Positions 34,699 through 42,786 of a DNA stretch of 64,000 nucleotides are shown one piece after another. Position 1 is the first letter of the stretch, and each line of letters begins with the position of its first letter. The notes beneath the pieces were generated by a model. It was not told the DNA's origin, ran no database searches, and was given only the letters and a program-made list of their open reading frames with translations. Both the position numbers and the translations under genes were made by a program. This DNA is from Diaminobutyricibacter sp049994905 (lineage in GTDB: Bacteria > Actinomycetota > Actinomycetes > Actinomycetales > Microbacteriaceae). The DNA is taken from positions 372,001-436,000 of the forward strand of contig NZ_CP188258.1 of assembly GCF_049994905.1 (NCBI RefSeq), read 5' to 3'.

Positions 34699-35861
34699 TG
34701 GCCGGTGTGGGCCGCATGCCCTATCTCTACGACCGAAGCGGAGCCGAGTATCCGATCGACGAGCCGCGCTGGGGCGGCGCCGACGGCTCGCCCCTGATGG
34801 TCTCGGCGCTCGGCGGGATCACCCGCGACGACGTCGATCGCTCCGAGCGGTCCCACTGGCGCTACGCGGCCGCCCTCCCGGTACCGCTGCCGCGCCTCTC
34901 ACTGGGGGAGGGATGCACTCCGCTCCTCCCGGCGACAGTCCAGGGCATCCCGGTTCTTGCCAAAGCCGAATGGTTCAATCCGTCGGGCAGCTTCAAAGAC
35001 CGTGGCACGTCCGTCATGCTGGCGATGCTCGCCTCGCAGTACATCTCCGAGATTCTGGAGGACAGTTCGGGCAACGGGGGAGCATCCGTCGCCGCCTACG
35101 CCGCAGCAGCCGGAATGGACGCGAAGATCCTCGTACCCGAAGGCACCGCGCCCGGCAAGATCGTGCAGAGTCGCGCCCACGGGGCCCGGATCGAGCTCGT
35201 TCCCGGCAACCGGCAGGCGACATCCGACGAGGCGATCCGGCAAGCCTCCACCCGGTTCTACGCGAGCCACAACTGGCATCCCTTCTTTCTGCAGGGAGTC
35301 AAACTGCTGGCGTACGAGATCTGGGAAGACCTGGGCTTCCGAGCCCCGGACGCCGTCATCGTGCCTGCCGGATCGGGCAGCCTGATCCTCGGATGCGCGC
35401 TCGGCTTCGGCGAGCTCGTCGCGTCCGGTGCGATCCCCCGTATCCCGCGCATCCTGGCGGTGCAGCCCCGTAACTGCAGTCCGCTCGCCGCCGCCTACAC
35501 AGCGGGCGAAACGTCTGTGCGGGACGGAGACTGGCGCCCGACTCTGGCTGAGGGAACCTCGATCGCGCATCCGGTGCGCGACCGCGAAGTGCTCGCGGCG
35601 GTCAGGGAGTCGGGTGGCGACTTCCAGGCCGTCGCCGAGGAGTCCATCCCGGATGCCGTACTCACGCTCGCAGCGCAGGGCCTCTATGTAGAGCCGACCA
35701 GTTCGATCGTCGCGGCGGCGGTGCCCGGGTTCGTCCACCACGGCATGATCGGCCCCGGCGACACCGTGGTCATGGTGCTCACGGGCTTCGGACTGAAGGC
35801 AGGCCACACGATGGCGGACATCGTCGACCGCACCGAAACGACAAGGAACACGTCCAGATGA
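34698..35861 (+). CDS. Threonine synthase-like PLP-dependent enzyme
   Basis: A 387-residue fold-type II PLP enzyme. LGEGCTPLLPA, NPSGSFKDRGTSVML with the Schiff-base Lys K100, and SSGNGGASVAAYAAAAG are the threonine synthase/ammonia-lyase hallmarks. Members catalyse beta- or gamma-elimination or replacement on amino acids: threonine synthase, diaminopropionate ammonia-lyase, cysteate synthase and others. A biosynthetic threonine synthase would not be expected in a catabolic operon, so deamination of a second amino acid from the imported compound is more likely. It overlaps the CoA-transferase start by four bases. Confidence 0.8.
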   Translation: MAGVGRMPYLYDRSGAEYPIDEPRWGGADGSPLMVSALGGITRDDVDRSERSHWRYAAALPVPLPRLSLGEGCTPLLPATVQGIPVLAKAEWFNPSGSFKDRGTSVMLAMLASQYISEILEDSSGNGGASVAAYAAAAGMDAKILVPEGTAPGKIVQSRAHGARIELVPGNRQATSDEAIRQASTRFYASHNWHPFFLQGVKLLAYEIWEDLGFRAPDAVIVPAGSGSLILGCALGFGELVASGAIPRIPRILAVQPRNCSPLAAAYTAGETSVRDGDWRPTLAEGTSIAHPVRDREVLAAVRESGGDFQAVAEESIPDAVLTLAAQGLYVEPTSSIVAAAVPGFVHHGMIGPGDTVVMVLTGFGLKAGHTMADIVDRTETTRNTSR

Positions 35862-37072
35862 AACCTCTCGCAGATCTCCGCATCATCGCCGTGGAGCAGT
35901 ACGGCGCCGGACCGTTCGGCAGCGTGCACCTCGCCGACCTCGGCGCCGAGGTGATCAAGATCGAAGACCCCAGCAGCGGGGGAGACGTCGGGCGTTATGT
36001 CCCGCCTTACCAGAGCGGCGAGGACAGCCTCTTCTTCGAGGCGTTCAATCGCAACAAGAGGAGCATCGGGCTCGATCTCTCGACCTCTGCCGGCCGCCGG
36101 GTGTTCGAAGACCTCGTTCGGGTCAGCGACGTCGTGTACTCGAACCTGCGCGGCGACGTGCCCGCGAAGATCGGCATCACCTACGGCGACCTGAAACACC
36201 TGAATCCTGAGATCGTGTGCTGCGCGCTGACCGGCTTCGGGATGACCGGCCCGCGCGCCAACGAGCCCGGGTACGACTACATCCTTCAGGGTGCGGCGGG
36301 CTGGATGGACATCACCGGCGAGCCCGGCGGGCCGCCGACCAAGTCCGGCCTTTCGCTCGTCGACTTCTCAGGTGGCCTCGTCGCTGCGATCTCGATCCTC
36401 GCCGGGGTGCACGCCGCGCGCCGCGACGGGGTCGGCATGGACTGCGATGTCAGCCTGTTCGACACCGCGATCTCGATGCTCACCTACCCGGCCATCTGGA
36501 ACCTCAACGGCGACTTCACCCCGCGCCGTACGCGTCACTCCGCCCACCCGTCACTGGTCCCCTTCCAGGTATTCCAGGTCGCTGACGGCTGGATCGTCGT
36601 GGCGAGTCCGAAAGAGAAGTTCTGGCAGCGGCTCGCCGCCGCACTCGGGCGCCCTGATCTGGCCGAGGATGTGCGGTTCCTCGACTTCGGCGCCCGTCGG
36701 CGAAACGCCGATGAGCTGCTGCCGATCCTCGACGGCATCTTCCTGACGAAGACGGAACACGAGTGGCTCGACCTGCTCCGTGCCGCCGGCGTGCCCTGCG
36801 GGCCGGTCAATTCCGTCGCGCAGGCGCTTGCCGACGAACAGACGGTCGCACGTGGAATGGTTGTCGAGTCCGAGCATCCGGAGTTTGGCACGGTGCGGCA
36901 GCTGCGGAGTCCTGTGCGTGTGGGCAATGAGCCCGTAGAGTACCGCCGGGCACCGCGCCGGAACGAAGATGCCGGGTATGTGTACGCCGAAATCCTCGGT
37001 TACGACGCCGAACAGATTCGGCGGCTGAGGAGCGGCGACCTCGAACCCGCCGCTCAGGGAGGGCAGGGCTGA
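35858..37072 (+). CDS. Class III (CaiB/BaiF) CoA-transferase, candidate mesaconate CoA-transferase
   Basis: A 404-residue class III CoA-transferase: N-terminal LRIIAVEQYGAGPFGSVHLA, AEVIKIEDP, ALTGFGMTGPRA, and the probable catalytic Asp in SLVDFSGGLVAA. The enzymes move CoA from a donor such as succinyl-CoA to a carboxylic acid. A class III enzyme performs succinyl-CoA:mesaconate transfer in the haloarchaeal methylaspartate cycle, so with methylaspartate ammonia-lyase nearby and hydratase and lyase directly downstream, mesaconate is the favoured acceptor. The stop abuts or overlaps the MaoC start. Confidence 0.85.
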   Translation: MKPLADLRIIAVEQYGAGPFGSVHLADLGAEVIKIEDPSSGGDVGRYVPPYQSGEDSLFFEAFNRNKRSIGLDLSTSAGRRVFEDLVRVSDVVYSNLRGDVPAKIGITYGDLKHLNPEIVCCALTGFGMTGPRANEPGYDYILQGAAGWMDITGEPGGPPTKSGLSLVDFSGGLVAAISILAGVHAARRDGVGMDCDVSLFDTAISMLTYPAIWNLNGDFTPRRTRHSAHPSLVPFQVFQVADGWIVVASPKEKFWQRLAAALGRPDLAEDVRFLDFGARRRNADELLPILDGIFLTKTEHEWLDLLRAAGVPCGPVNSVAQALADEQTVARGMVVESEHPEFGTVRQLRSPVRVGNEPVEYRRAPRRNEDAGYVYAEILGYDAEQIRRLRSGDLEPAAQGGQG

Positions 37073-37569
37073 TGACGATCCGGGAAGGCTGGCAGGGCCG
37101 CTTCTATGAGGACTTCGAGGTGGGTGACGTGTATCGGCACGGTCTCGGGCGTACCATCGCCCAGGCGGACAACATCTGGTTCACCCTCCTCACCCAGAAC
37201 ACGGCGCGCGTCCACTTCGACGCTCACTATGCCGCACAGACCGAGTTCGGGCGTCCGCTGGTGAACTCGGCGTTCACGATCGCCCTGGTTACGGGGCAGT
37301 CGGTCAGCGATGTCTCGTACAACGTGATGGCGAACCTCGGCTGGGATACTGTGCGCCTGCCCCATCCGCTGTTCGAAGGCGATACGGTCTATTCGTCGTC
37401 GGAGGTGATCAGCCTGCGCGAATCCCGGTCCCGACCGCAGGTGGGCATCGTGACAGTTCACACCACAGGAACCAACCAGCACGGCGTTCCTGTCATCACC
37501 TTCGACCGCACCGTGATGGTCTACCGCCGCGGGTTCGGTCCAACGCCGGGTCCTGTCGACGCACCATGA
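37072..37569 (+). CDS. MaoC-like hydratase, candidate mesaconyl-CoA hydratase
   Basis: A 165-residue single hot-dog MaoC protein: FYEDFEVGDVYRHGLGRTI, the active-site helix region NTARVHFDAHYAAQTEFGRP and LVNSAFTIALVTGQSV. The Asp/His pair expected for R-hydratases is in the HFDAHYA stretch. It should add water to, or remove it from, a CoA-bound unsaturated acid. Flanked by a CoA-transferase and a CitE-like lyase, it is best read as a mesaconyl-CoA (or itaconyl/citramalyl-CoA) hydratase. Start and stop both overlap the neighbouring genes. Confidence 0.82.
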   Translation: MTIREGWQGRFYEDFEVGDVYRHGLGRTIAQADNIWFTLLTQNTARVHFDAHYAAQTEFGRPLVNSAFTIALVTGQSVSDVSYNVMANLGWDTVRLPHPLFEGDTVYSSSEVISLRESRSRPQVGIVTVHTTGTNQHGVPVITFDRTVMVYRRGFGPTPGPVDAP

Positions 37570-38435
37570 CCTCGGTGAGTGATGAGTCAGCGGCCCTTCG
37601 TGCCGCCCGCTCGTTCCTGTTCGTTCCCGGCGATCGGCCCGATCGTGTCGGTCGGGCGCTGGCCTCCGAAGCCGACGCGGTCATCGTCGACCTCGAGGAT
37701 GCCGTGCGCGCTGAACAGAAGCACGTCGCCCGTTCGGTCGTACGCACCCTTCGCGCCGGATCGGGCGCTCGTCCACTGGTGCTCGTGCGCGTGAACCCCT
37801 TCGGCTCGTCCGCGTTCGCCGAAGACGTCGCGGCCGCGCTCGAGGGCGGCGTCAGCGCGTTGATGGTCCCGAAGTTCGTTCCCGGACCCCAGGCCGACGG
37901 ACTCGACGAGGCGTTGTCGGCGATCGAGCAGGCACACGGCACCTCAGCAACGTCGGTGGTCGGGCTGATCGAATCGGCCGCCGGGATGCTCGGTCTATCG
38001 GGTCAGTTCACTCTTGCCGCGCGCTTCTCGCGTCTCGCTTTCGGGGCGGCCGACTACTACGCGGACCTCGGACTGGCGTACCAGCCTGGGGGAACCCACA
38101 CCGAACACGCCATGGCCACTCTCGTCGTAGCGAGCGCAGCGGCGGGTCTGGCCGCACCTCTCGCCTCCCCCCATTTCAAGCTCGACGGCGAGGCGGCCCT
38201 CGCCGGAGCTTCGCGACGGGCCTGGGGCCTCGGTTTCGGGGGTGCGCTGTGCATTCATCCCGCGCAGTTGCCGACGGTCAACTCGCAGTTCCGGCCGAGT
38301 GACGAAGAGCGGGCTTGGGCGCGACGCGTTGTCGACGCCTGGGACGACCCTCACAACCGTGTGAGTGGCGCGATCCGGGTGGAAGGCGAACTCGTCGATG
38401 AGGCGATGGTGCGCCGCGCTCGACAGGTGCTTTGA
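37566..38435 (+). CDS. CitE-like CoA-ester lyase (HpcH/HpaI fold), candidate methylmalyl/citramalyl-CoA lyase
   Basis: A 289-residue HpcH/HpaI-fold protein of the CitE branch: SFLFVPGDRPDRVGRAL, IVDLEDAV, the CoA/substrate Arg in LVRVNPFG, the metal ligand Glu in GLIESAAGM and Asp in FGAADYYADLG. Such lyases cleave malyl-, beta-methylmalyl- or citramalyl-CoA to acetyl- or propionyl-CoA plus glyoxylate or pyruvate. No CitD/CitF citrate-lyase partners are present, so a stand-alone lyase is expected. It is the last gene of the locus, overlapping the MaoC stop, and a small hairpin follows at 38462. Confidence 0.85.
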   Translation: MTSVSDESAALRAARSFLFVPGDRPDRVGRALASEADAVIVDLEDAVRAEQKHVARSVVRTLRAGSGARPLVLVRVNPFGSSAFAEDVAAALEGGVSALMVPKFVPGPQADGLDEALSAIEQAHGTSATSVVGLIESAAGMLGLSGQFTLAARFSRLAFGAADYYADLGLAYQPGGTHTEHAMATLVVASAAAGLAAPLASPHFKLDGEAALAGASRRAWGLGFGGALCIHPAQLPTVNSQFRPSDEERAWARRVVDAWDDPHNRVSGAIRVEGELVDEAMVRRARQVL

Positions 38436-38461
38436 GTGACAGGCCACATCGACGCGGCGAA

Positions 38462-38483
38462 CGGCCCGCGTGCCGGCGGGCCG
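38462..38483 (+). terminator. Short hairpin at the end of the catabolic operon
   Basis: Arms CGGCCCGC (38462-38469) and GCGGGCCG (38476-38483) form an 8-bp GC stem with a six-base loop 27 bases after the CitE-like stop. No T-run follows, so intrinsic termination would be weak; its position at the end of the long operon is the main support. Confidence 0.4.
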
Positions 38484-38542
38484 AGCTTCTGTCGCTTGTG
38501 ACAAACGAGCCATGCACCCCGCGGGAACGAATTTCGCGCCGC

Positions 38543-38570
38543 TGTCGAAATGCCCCTTCCCCGTTCGTGG
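38543..38570 (+). promoter_or_regulatory. Candidate ECF42 sigma-dependent promoter
   Basis: TGTCGA (38543-38548) and CGTGG (38566-38570) are 17 bases apart, about 25 bases before the ATG of the RibD-like reductase gene. As I recall, ECF42 target promoters have TGTCGA at -35 and CG(A/T)C-like -10 boxes. The downstream genes include a DGPF protein and the ECF42-type sigma gene, so autoregulation is plausible. Confidence 0.5.
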
Positions 38571-38595
38571 CACTGGTGAGAGAAAGGAACTCACT

Positions 38596-39195
38596 ATGAA
38601 ACTCACGATCAGCCTGCAGGTCACCCTGGACGGAGTCGCACAGGCGAATGGCGGGAACAACGAAGAGATGGACCCCGGATTCACGCGCGGCGGCTGGGCG
38701 CTCGCGTTCGACGACAAGGATGCTGCCCAGTACATCCTCGACACCTGGCGTCGTCCGGATGCCATTCTGCTCGGTCGCAGGACGTTCGGCCTGTTCGAGA
38801 CGTTCTGGGGAGCCAGGAGCGACGACGGTTGGTTCGGTGAGGCGATCAGCTCCAAGCCGAAGTACGTGGTCTCGAACACGCTGACCGCTCCTGCTTGGGC
38901 GCACACCACCGTGATCTCGGGTGACGTCGCCGCCGAGATTCGCGCACTCAAGGCACAGCCGGCCGGTGAGCTCCTGCTCGTCGGCAGTGCTTCGCTCGCC
39001 CGGTGGCTCCTGGAGAACGAGGTGGTCGATGAGTTGAACCTCGTCCAATTCCCGGTGATCGTCGGGGAGGGTCGGCGGTTCTTCCCGCAGGACGGCCTGG
39101 ACTTCGGGCTGGAGCTGCAGGAATCGAGGGTGTTCGAGACCGGCATCGTTGCACTCACCTACAGCGTGGGCGGCCGGCCCGCCTACGCGGAGTGA
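38596..39195 (+). CDS. RibD C-terminal/dihydrofolate reductase-like protein
   Basis: A 199-residue stand-alone RibD_C/DHFR-fold protein: LTISLQVTLDGVAQANGG at the start, WRRPDAILLGRRTFGLFETFW in the middle and GELLLVGSASLARWLLENEVVDELNL near the end, typical of YyaP/YwjB-type reductases. These bind NADPH, but real substrates are mostly unknown. ATG 38596 is preceded by AAAGGA. It heads a three-gene unit with the DGPF protein and the ECF sigma factor, and proteins of this family often accompany such sigma genes. Confidence 0.82.
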   Translation: MKLTISLQVTLDGVAQANGGNNEEMDPGFTRGGWALAFDDKDAAQYILDTWRRPDAILLGRRTFGLFETFWGARSDDGWFGEAISSKPKYVVSNTLTAPAWAHTTVISGDVAAEIRALKAQPAGELLLVGSASLARWLLENEVVDELNLVQFPVIVGEGRRFFPQDGLDFGLELQESRVFETGIVALTYSVGGRPAYAE

Positions 39196-39208
39196 GAGGA
39201 TCGACGGC

Positions 39209-39544
39209 ATGCAGTACTTGGTCAACGTCATCGACAACCGCAGCGAGTCAGGGACCGCCGAAGAGGCTGTCGCGATCGACGCGTTCAACGAGAAGCTGGT
39301 GGCCGGAAGGAACTGGGTGTTCGGGGCCGGTCTGGCCGACCCGACCGCATCGACCGTCATCGACGGCCGCGGCGACGAGCCGGTGTTCACCGACGGCCCG
39401 TTCGTGGAGGCGAAGGAATGGGCGGCGGGCTTCTGGATCATCGAGGCCCCCGACCTCGACGTCGCCCTGAAGCTGATGGCAGAGGGCTCGAGGGCCTGCA
39501 ACCGCCGCCTCGAGATTCGTCCGGTTCTTCCGCCGCCGGAGTGA
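39209..39544 (+). CDS. DGPF-motif (YCII-related) protein, ECF42 partner
   Basis: A 111-residue YCII-like ferredoxin-fold protein with the defining DGPF motif at residues 62-65 (VFTDGPFVEAKE), then GFWIIEAPDLDVAL. DGPF proteins are the conserved genomic partners and known or presumed regulon members of ECF42 sigma factors; their biochemistry is unsettled. The ATG lies 13 bases after the RibD-like stop, and the stop is overlapped by the sigma factor GTG. Confidence 0.85.
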   Translation: MQYLVNVIDNRSESGTAEEAVAIDAFNEKLVAGRNWVFGAGLADPTASTVIDGRGDEPVFTDGPFVEAKEWAAGFWIIEAPDLDVALKLMAEGSRACNRRLEIRPVLPPPE

Positions 39545-40842
39545 GTAACGTCCGCGACGCGCTGACCCGTGCCCACCGCGAGGAGTGGGCGCGGGTCGTC
39601 GCGACGCTCGCCAAGCGCTTCGCAAACCTCGACACCGCAGAGGACGCAGCCGCGGAAGCCTTCGCAACCGCAGCTGAGCGGTGGCCCGAGGACGGCATCC
39701 CGCCGGCGCCGGGCGCGTGGCTGACGACGACCGCGACGCGGAAGGCGATCGACAGGATCAGGCGCGAGAGCACGCGCGATGTCAGGCACAGGGAGGCGAT
39801 GCTCGTGTACGACACCGAGCCGGAGCCCATCGGCGTCATCGACGACGATCGACTACGGCTGGTCTTCATCTGCTGCCACCCGGCGCTCGCGATGGAAGCG
39901 CGGATCGCCCTGACGCTCCGCATGGTCGGCGGCCTAAGCGTGCGGGAGATTGCGAACGCGTTCTTCGTGCAGGACACGACGATGGGCGCCCGCATCACGC
40001 GCGCGAAATCGAAGATCGCCGCCAGCGGCATCCCGTATCGCGTGCCCGCCGCCGACGACCTGCCCGCCCGGGTGTCGGGGGTGCTGGCGGTGCTGTTCCT
40101 GATCTTCAACGAGGGCTACCTGGCGTCGGGACCCGCTACTCCGCCGATGCGCGAGGAGCTCACGGGGGAGGCGATCCGCCTCACCCGGCTGCTGCGCGAG
40201 CTGCTGCCGGCGAACGGCGAGGTCACCGGGATGCTGGGGCTGATGCTGCTGACCGAGGCGCGTCGGGGGGCGCGCGTCTCGCCGGCGGGTGAGCTGGTCC
40301 CGCTTGCCGAGCAGGACAGGGCCTTGTGGGATGCCGCGCTCGTCTCCGAGGGGCACGCCCTGGTCCGCGAGCGGCTGGCTTCCGGTCTCGCGCCCGGGCG
40401 GTATCAGCTGTTGGCCGCGATCAACGCGGTGCACACTGACGGCGCCACGACCGACTGGACGCAAGTCGTCGCACTCTACGATCAGCTGGTGCGGCTCGAC
40501 CCTTCTCCGATCGTGCGGCTCAACCGGGCCATCGCGGTCGGCGAATGCGACGGCGCCGACAGGGGACTCGCACTGGTCGACCGTCTCACGCCCGAGCTCA
40601 GCGGGTATCACCCCTTCCATGCGGCCCGGGCGCTGTTGCTCGCACGTCTCGGCCGGGACGCCGAAGCGCGGGAGGCATATGGTGCCGCGAGCGCGCTCGC
40701 GGAGAATTCCGCCGAGATCGCGTACCTCGAGCGGCGTCGGTTCGAGCTCCCTCCTAGGTGTACTGACCTAGGCCGGTGTTGCTGCACATCCAGACTCTCC
40801 CTGGGTGGCTGCGGCAGATGTGCGGGACTAGATTGTCGCTAG
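39541..40842 (+). CDS. ECF42-type RNA polymerase sigma factor with long C-terminal extension
   Basis: A 433-residue ECF sigma factor: sigma2 region at about 1-75 (EEWARVVATLAKRFANLDTAEDAAAEAF), sigma4 at about 110-165 (LSVREIANAFFVQDTTMGARI), then a TPR-like helical extension of over 200 residues including VLFLIFNEGYLASG, the mark of ECF42. GTG 39541 overlaps the DGPF gene stop. Family members usually end soon after the LERRRFEL-type sequence reached here at about 401. This one continues about 30 residues into a cysteine-rich tail (7 Cys), coded from a site bearing a CCTAGGT/ACCTAGG repeat. The tail may be a read-through of a lost stop codon. Confidence 0.88.
   Translation: MSNVRDALTRAHREEWARVVATLAKRFANLDTAEDAAAEAFATAAERWPEDGIPPAPGAWLTTTATRKAIDRIRRESTRDVRHREAMLVYDTEPEPIGVIDDDRLRLVFICCHPALAMEARIALTLRMVGGLSVREIANAFFVQDTTMGARITRAKSKIAASGIPYRVPAADDLPARVSGVLAVLFLIFNEGYLASGPATPPMREELTGEAIRLTRLLRELLPANGEVTGMLGLMLLTEARRGARVSPAGELVPLAEQDRALWDAALVSEGHALVRERLASGLAPGRYQLLAAINAVHTDGATTDWTQVVALYDQLVRLDPSPIVRLNRAIAVGECDGADRGLALVDRLTPELSGYHPFHAARALLLARLGRDAEAREAYGAASALAENSAEIAYLERRRFELPPRCTDLGRCCCTSRLSLGGCGRCAGLDCR
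40753..40772. repeat. Short inverted repeat in the 3' end of the ECF sigma gene
   Basis: CCTAGGT (40753-40759) and ACCTAGG (40766-40772) are perfect complements around six bases. It marks where the sigma factor leaves its family consensus and enters the cysteine-rich tail. Confidence 0.5.
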
Positions 40843-40893
40843 CGCCCGAGCGCGGGCCCGAAAATGTGACGGCGATGGCGATGGCGGTGGAGA

Positions 40894-42786
40894 GTGAGCT
40901 TGGAATCGTCTCCAGTGGCTGAGCAATCTCCGGACGACCAAGAGCGCACGGTCATGGTGCACCCGAAGCGCACTTTCCAGGGTGTCCTGCGGGCAGGAGC
41001 ATTGGCATCCGTTCTTCTGGTGGGTGCAGTGATCGGCGCGTTGGCATGGGCGAACATCGGAGGCTATGAGGCGTTCTGGCGTCAGCCGGTAGGCATCAGC
41101 GCCGGGCAGTTCAGCCTGACGTACGATTTGCGAACGTGGGTCAACAGCGGCCTGATGACGCTGTTCTTCCTTGCCGTGGGACTGGAGGCCAGGCGGGAGT
41201 TCGACCTCGGCGACCTCCGGGACAGGAGGCGCCTGGTCCTTCCTATTACCGTCGGTCTGGTCGGCATGGCCGTGCCGGTCGCCATCTACATCATCGTCAA
41301 CCAGGGACTGGACTCGGCGCGCGCCTGGGGTGTGGCGATGTCGACGGATACCGCCCTCGCCCTCGGCATCCTGACGCTCCTGGCGAAGCGGGCGCCGAAG
41401 CGGACTCGTACGTTCTTGCTGACGGCGTTCGTGGTTGATGACGTTGCCGCGCTGGTCATCATCGCCCTGCTTTACAGTGGGCCGATCTCAGCCGGCCCTC
41501 TGATCGTCGCCGTTGTCGCATTCGGGGGGATCATCGCTGCCCGGCGTCTTAGTCGCACGCTCGCGAGGAACGTGGCGATAGTCCTGGGTGTGCTTATGTG
41601 GTTCGCGCTACTGCTGAGCGGTATCGACCCCGTGGTGTCCGGTCTCGCCATCGGTCTGGCGACGACGGCCTACGTTCCGGTGCGGGCAGACCTGGAGCGG
41701 GCCACAGGATTGGTCCAGCACTATCGCGAGAGCCCCAACGCCGAACTGGCCAGGTCAGCTGCGGCTGGATTGGCGGATTCTCTCTCCGAAAACGAGCGCA
41801 TACTCTACCGGCTGAGCCCCTGGACGAGCTACGTTGTAGTGCCGATCTTCGCGCTCGCGAACGCGGGCGTCGTCATCACGGCCGAGCTGCTTGGTCGCGC
41901 CTCCACCAGTGCAGTGACCATCGGTATCGTCCTCGGTTACGTGCTCGGCAAACCCATCTCTGTCGTCGGCAGTTCGTGGTTGCTGAGCAGGTTCTCCGGC
42001 GGCAGGATCCATCCGCAGGTCGGCTGGCTGTCGGTGGTGGGAAGTGGCACGGCAGCGGGTGTCGGGTTCACGGTTTCTCTTCTCATCGCGAGCATCGTCC
42101 TCTCCGGTCCCGAACTGGCTGAGGCGAAGGTCGGAATCTTCCTCTCCGTGATCGGGTCGGCTGCGCTCACCTGGCTGGTCTTCCAAAGCGTGCGATTCAT
42201 CCCAGCGAACAAGCGGACGTCGGCCCTGAATGGTCGCCCCGACCCGACGCTCGACCTTCTTACGCCGATCGACCCGCTTGTCGACCACCTTCGCGGGGCA
42301 GCGGATCCACAGGTCACGGTCGTCGAGTACGGCGATTTCGAATGCGGCTTCTGCGGCCGCGGTGAACGCACGGTGCTCGAGCTGTTGGAACGCCATCCCG
42401 ACGTCGCGGTGGCATGGCGACATCTTCCGCTCACCGACGTGCACCCGAACTCTCTCCGGGCCGCCGAGGCGGCCGAGGCGGCCGGCGCACAGGGGGCATT
42501 CTGGCCGATGCACGACCTGCTCCTCAATCATCAGGACCACCTCGGCATCCGCGATCTGGAGGGTTACGCGGCGCAGTTGGGGCTTGATTCCGAGCGGTTT
42601 GTTGACGATCTCCTCAGTCACGCTTACGCCGACCGAGTCCGGAAGGACATTGATTCCGCCGATGAGAGCGGCGCGGCGGGCACACCGACCTACTTCATCA
42701 ACGGCCGACGCCACGAGGGTGCCATCGACGTCGATTCCCTTTCCAAGGCGGTTGTCGCGGCGCGCGCGTCAGCCACGTCTTCGTGA
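40894..42786 (+). CDS. nhaA: NhaA-type Na+/H+ antiporter fused to a DsbA-like thioredoxin domain
   Basis: The 630-residue protein begins with an NhaA antiporter domain (about 25-435) of about 11-12 helices. Motifs include TLFFLAVGLEARREF, AMSTDTALALGILTLL, TAFVVDDVAALVIIALLY (the ion-binding Asp pair) and VPIFALANAGV. A DsbA/thioredoxin-like domain follows (about 450-625) with CGFC at C484-C487 and GTPTYFING. It exchanges sodium for protons at the membrane; the fused redox domain is a recurring actinobacterial arrangement whose role is unclear. The GTG start is preceded by GGTGGAGA. The gene is a single unit. Confidence 0.9.
   Translation: MSLESSPVAEQSPDDQERTVMVHPKRTFQGVLRAGALASVLLVGAVIGALAWANIGGYEAFWRQPVGISAGQFSLTYDLRTWVNSGLMTLFFLAVGLEARREFDLGDLRDRRRLVLPITVGLVGMAVPVAIYIIVNQGLDSARAWGVAMSTDTALALGILTLLAKRAPKRTRTFLLTAFVVDDVAALVIIALLYSGPISAGPLIVAVVAFGGIIAARRLSRTLARNVAIVLGVLMWFALLLSGIDPVVSGLAIGLATTAYVPVRADLERATGLVQHYRESPNAELARSAAAGLADSLSENERILYRLSPWTSYVVVPIFALANAGVVITAELLGRASTSAVTIGIVLGYVLGKPISVVGSSWLLSRFSGGRIHPQVGWLSVVGSGTAAGVGFTVSLLIASIVLSGPELAEAKVGIFLSVIGSAALTWLVFQSVRFIPANKRTSALNGRPDPTLDLLTPIDPLVDHLRGAADPQVTVVEYGDFECGFCGRGERTVLELLERHPDVAVAWRHLPLTDVHPNSLRAAEAAEAAGAQGAFWPMHDLLLNHQDHLGIRDLEGYAAQLGLDSERFVDDLLSHAYADRVRKDIDSADESGAAGTPTYFINGRRHEGAIDVDSLSKAVVAARASATSS

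Noticed and set aside
37566..38435. Citrate lyase beta subunit (CitE) proper
   Set aside because: No citD, citF or citC-type genes are present; stand-alone CitE-like proteins usually act on malyl- or citramalyl-type CoA esters.
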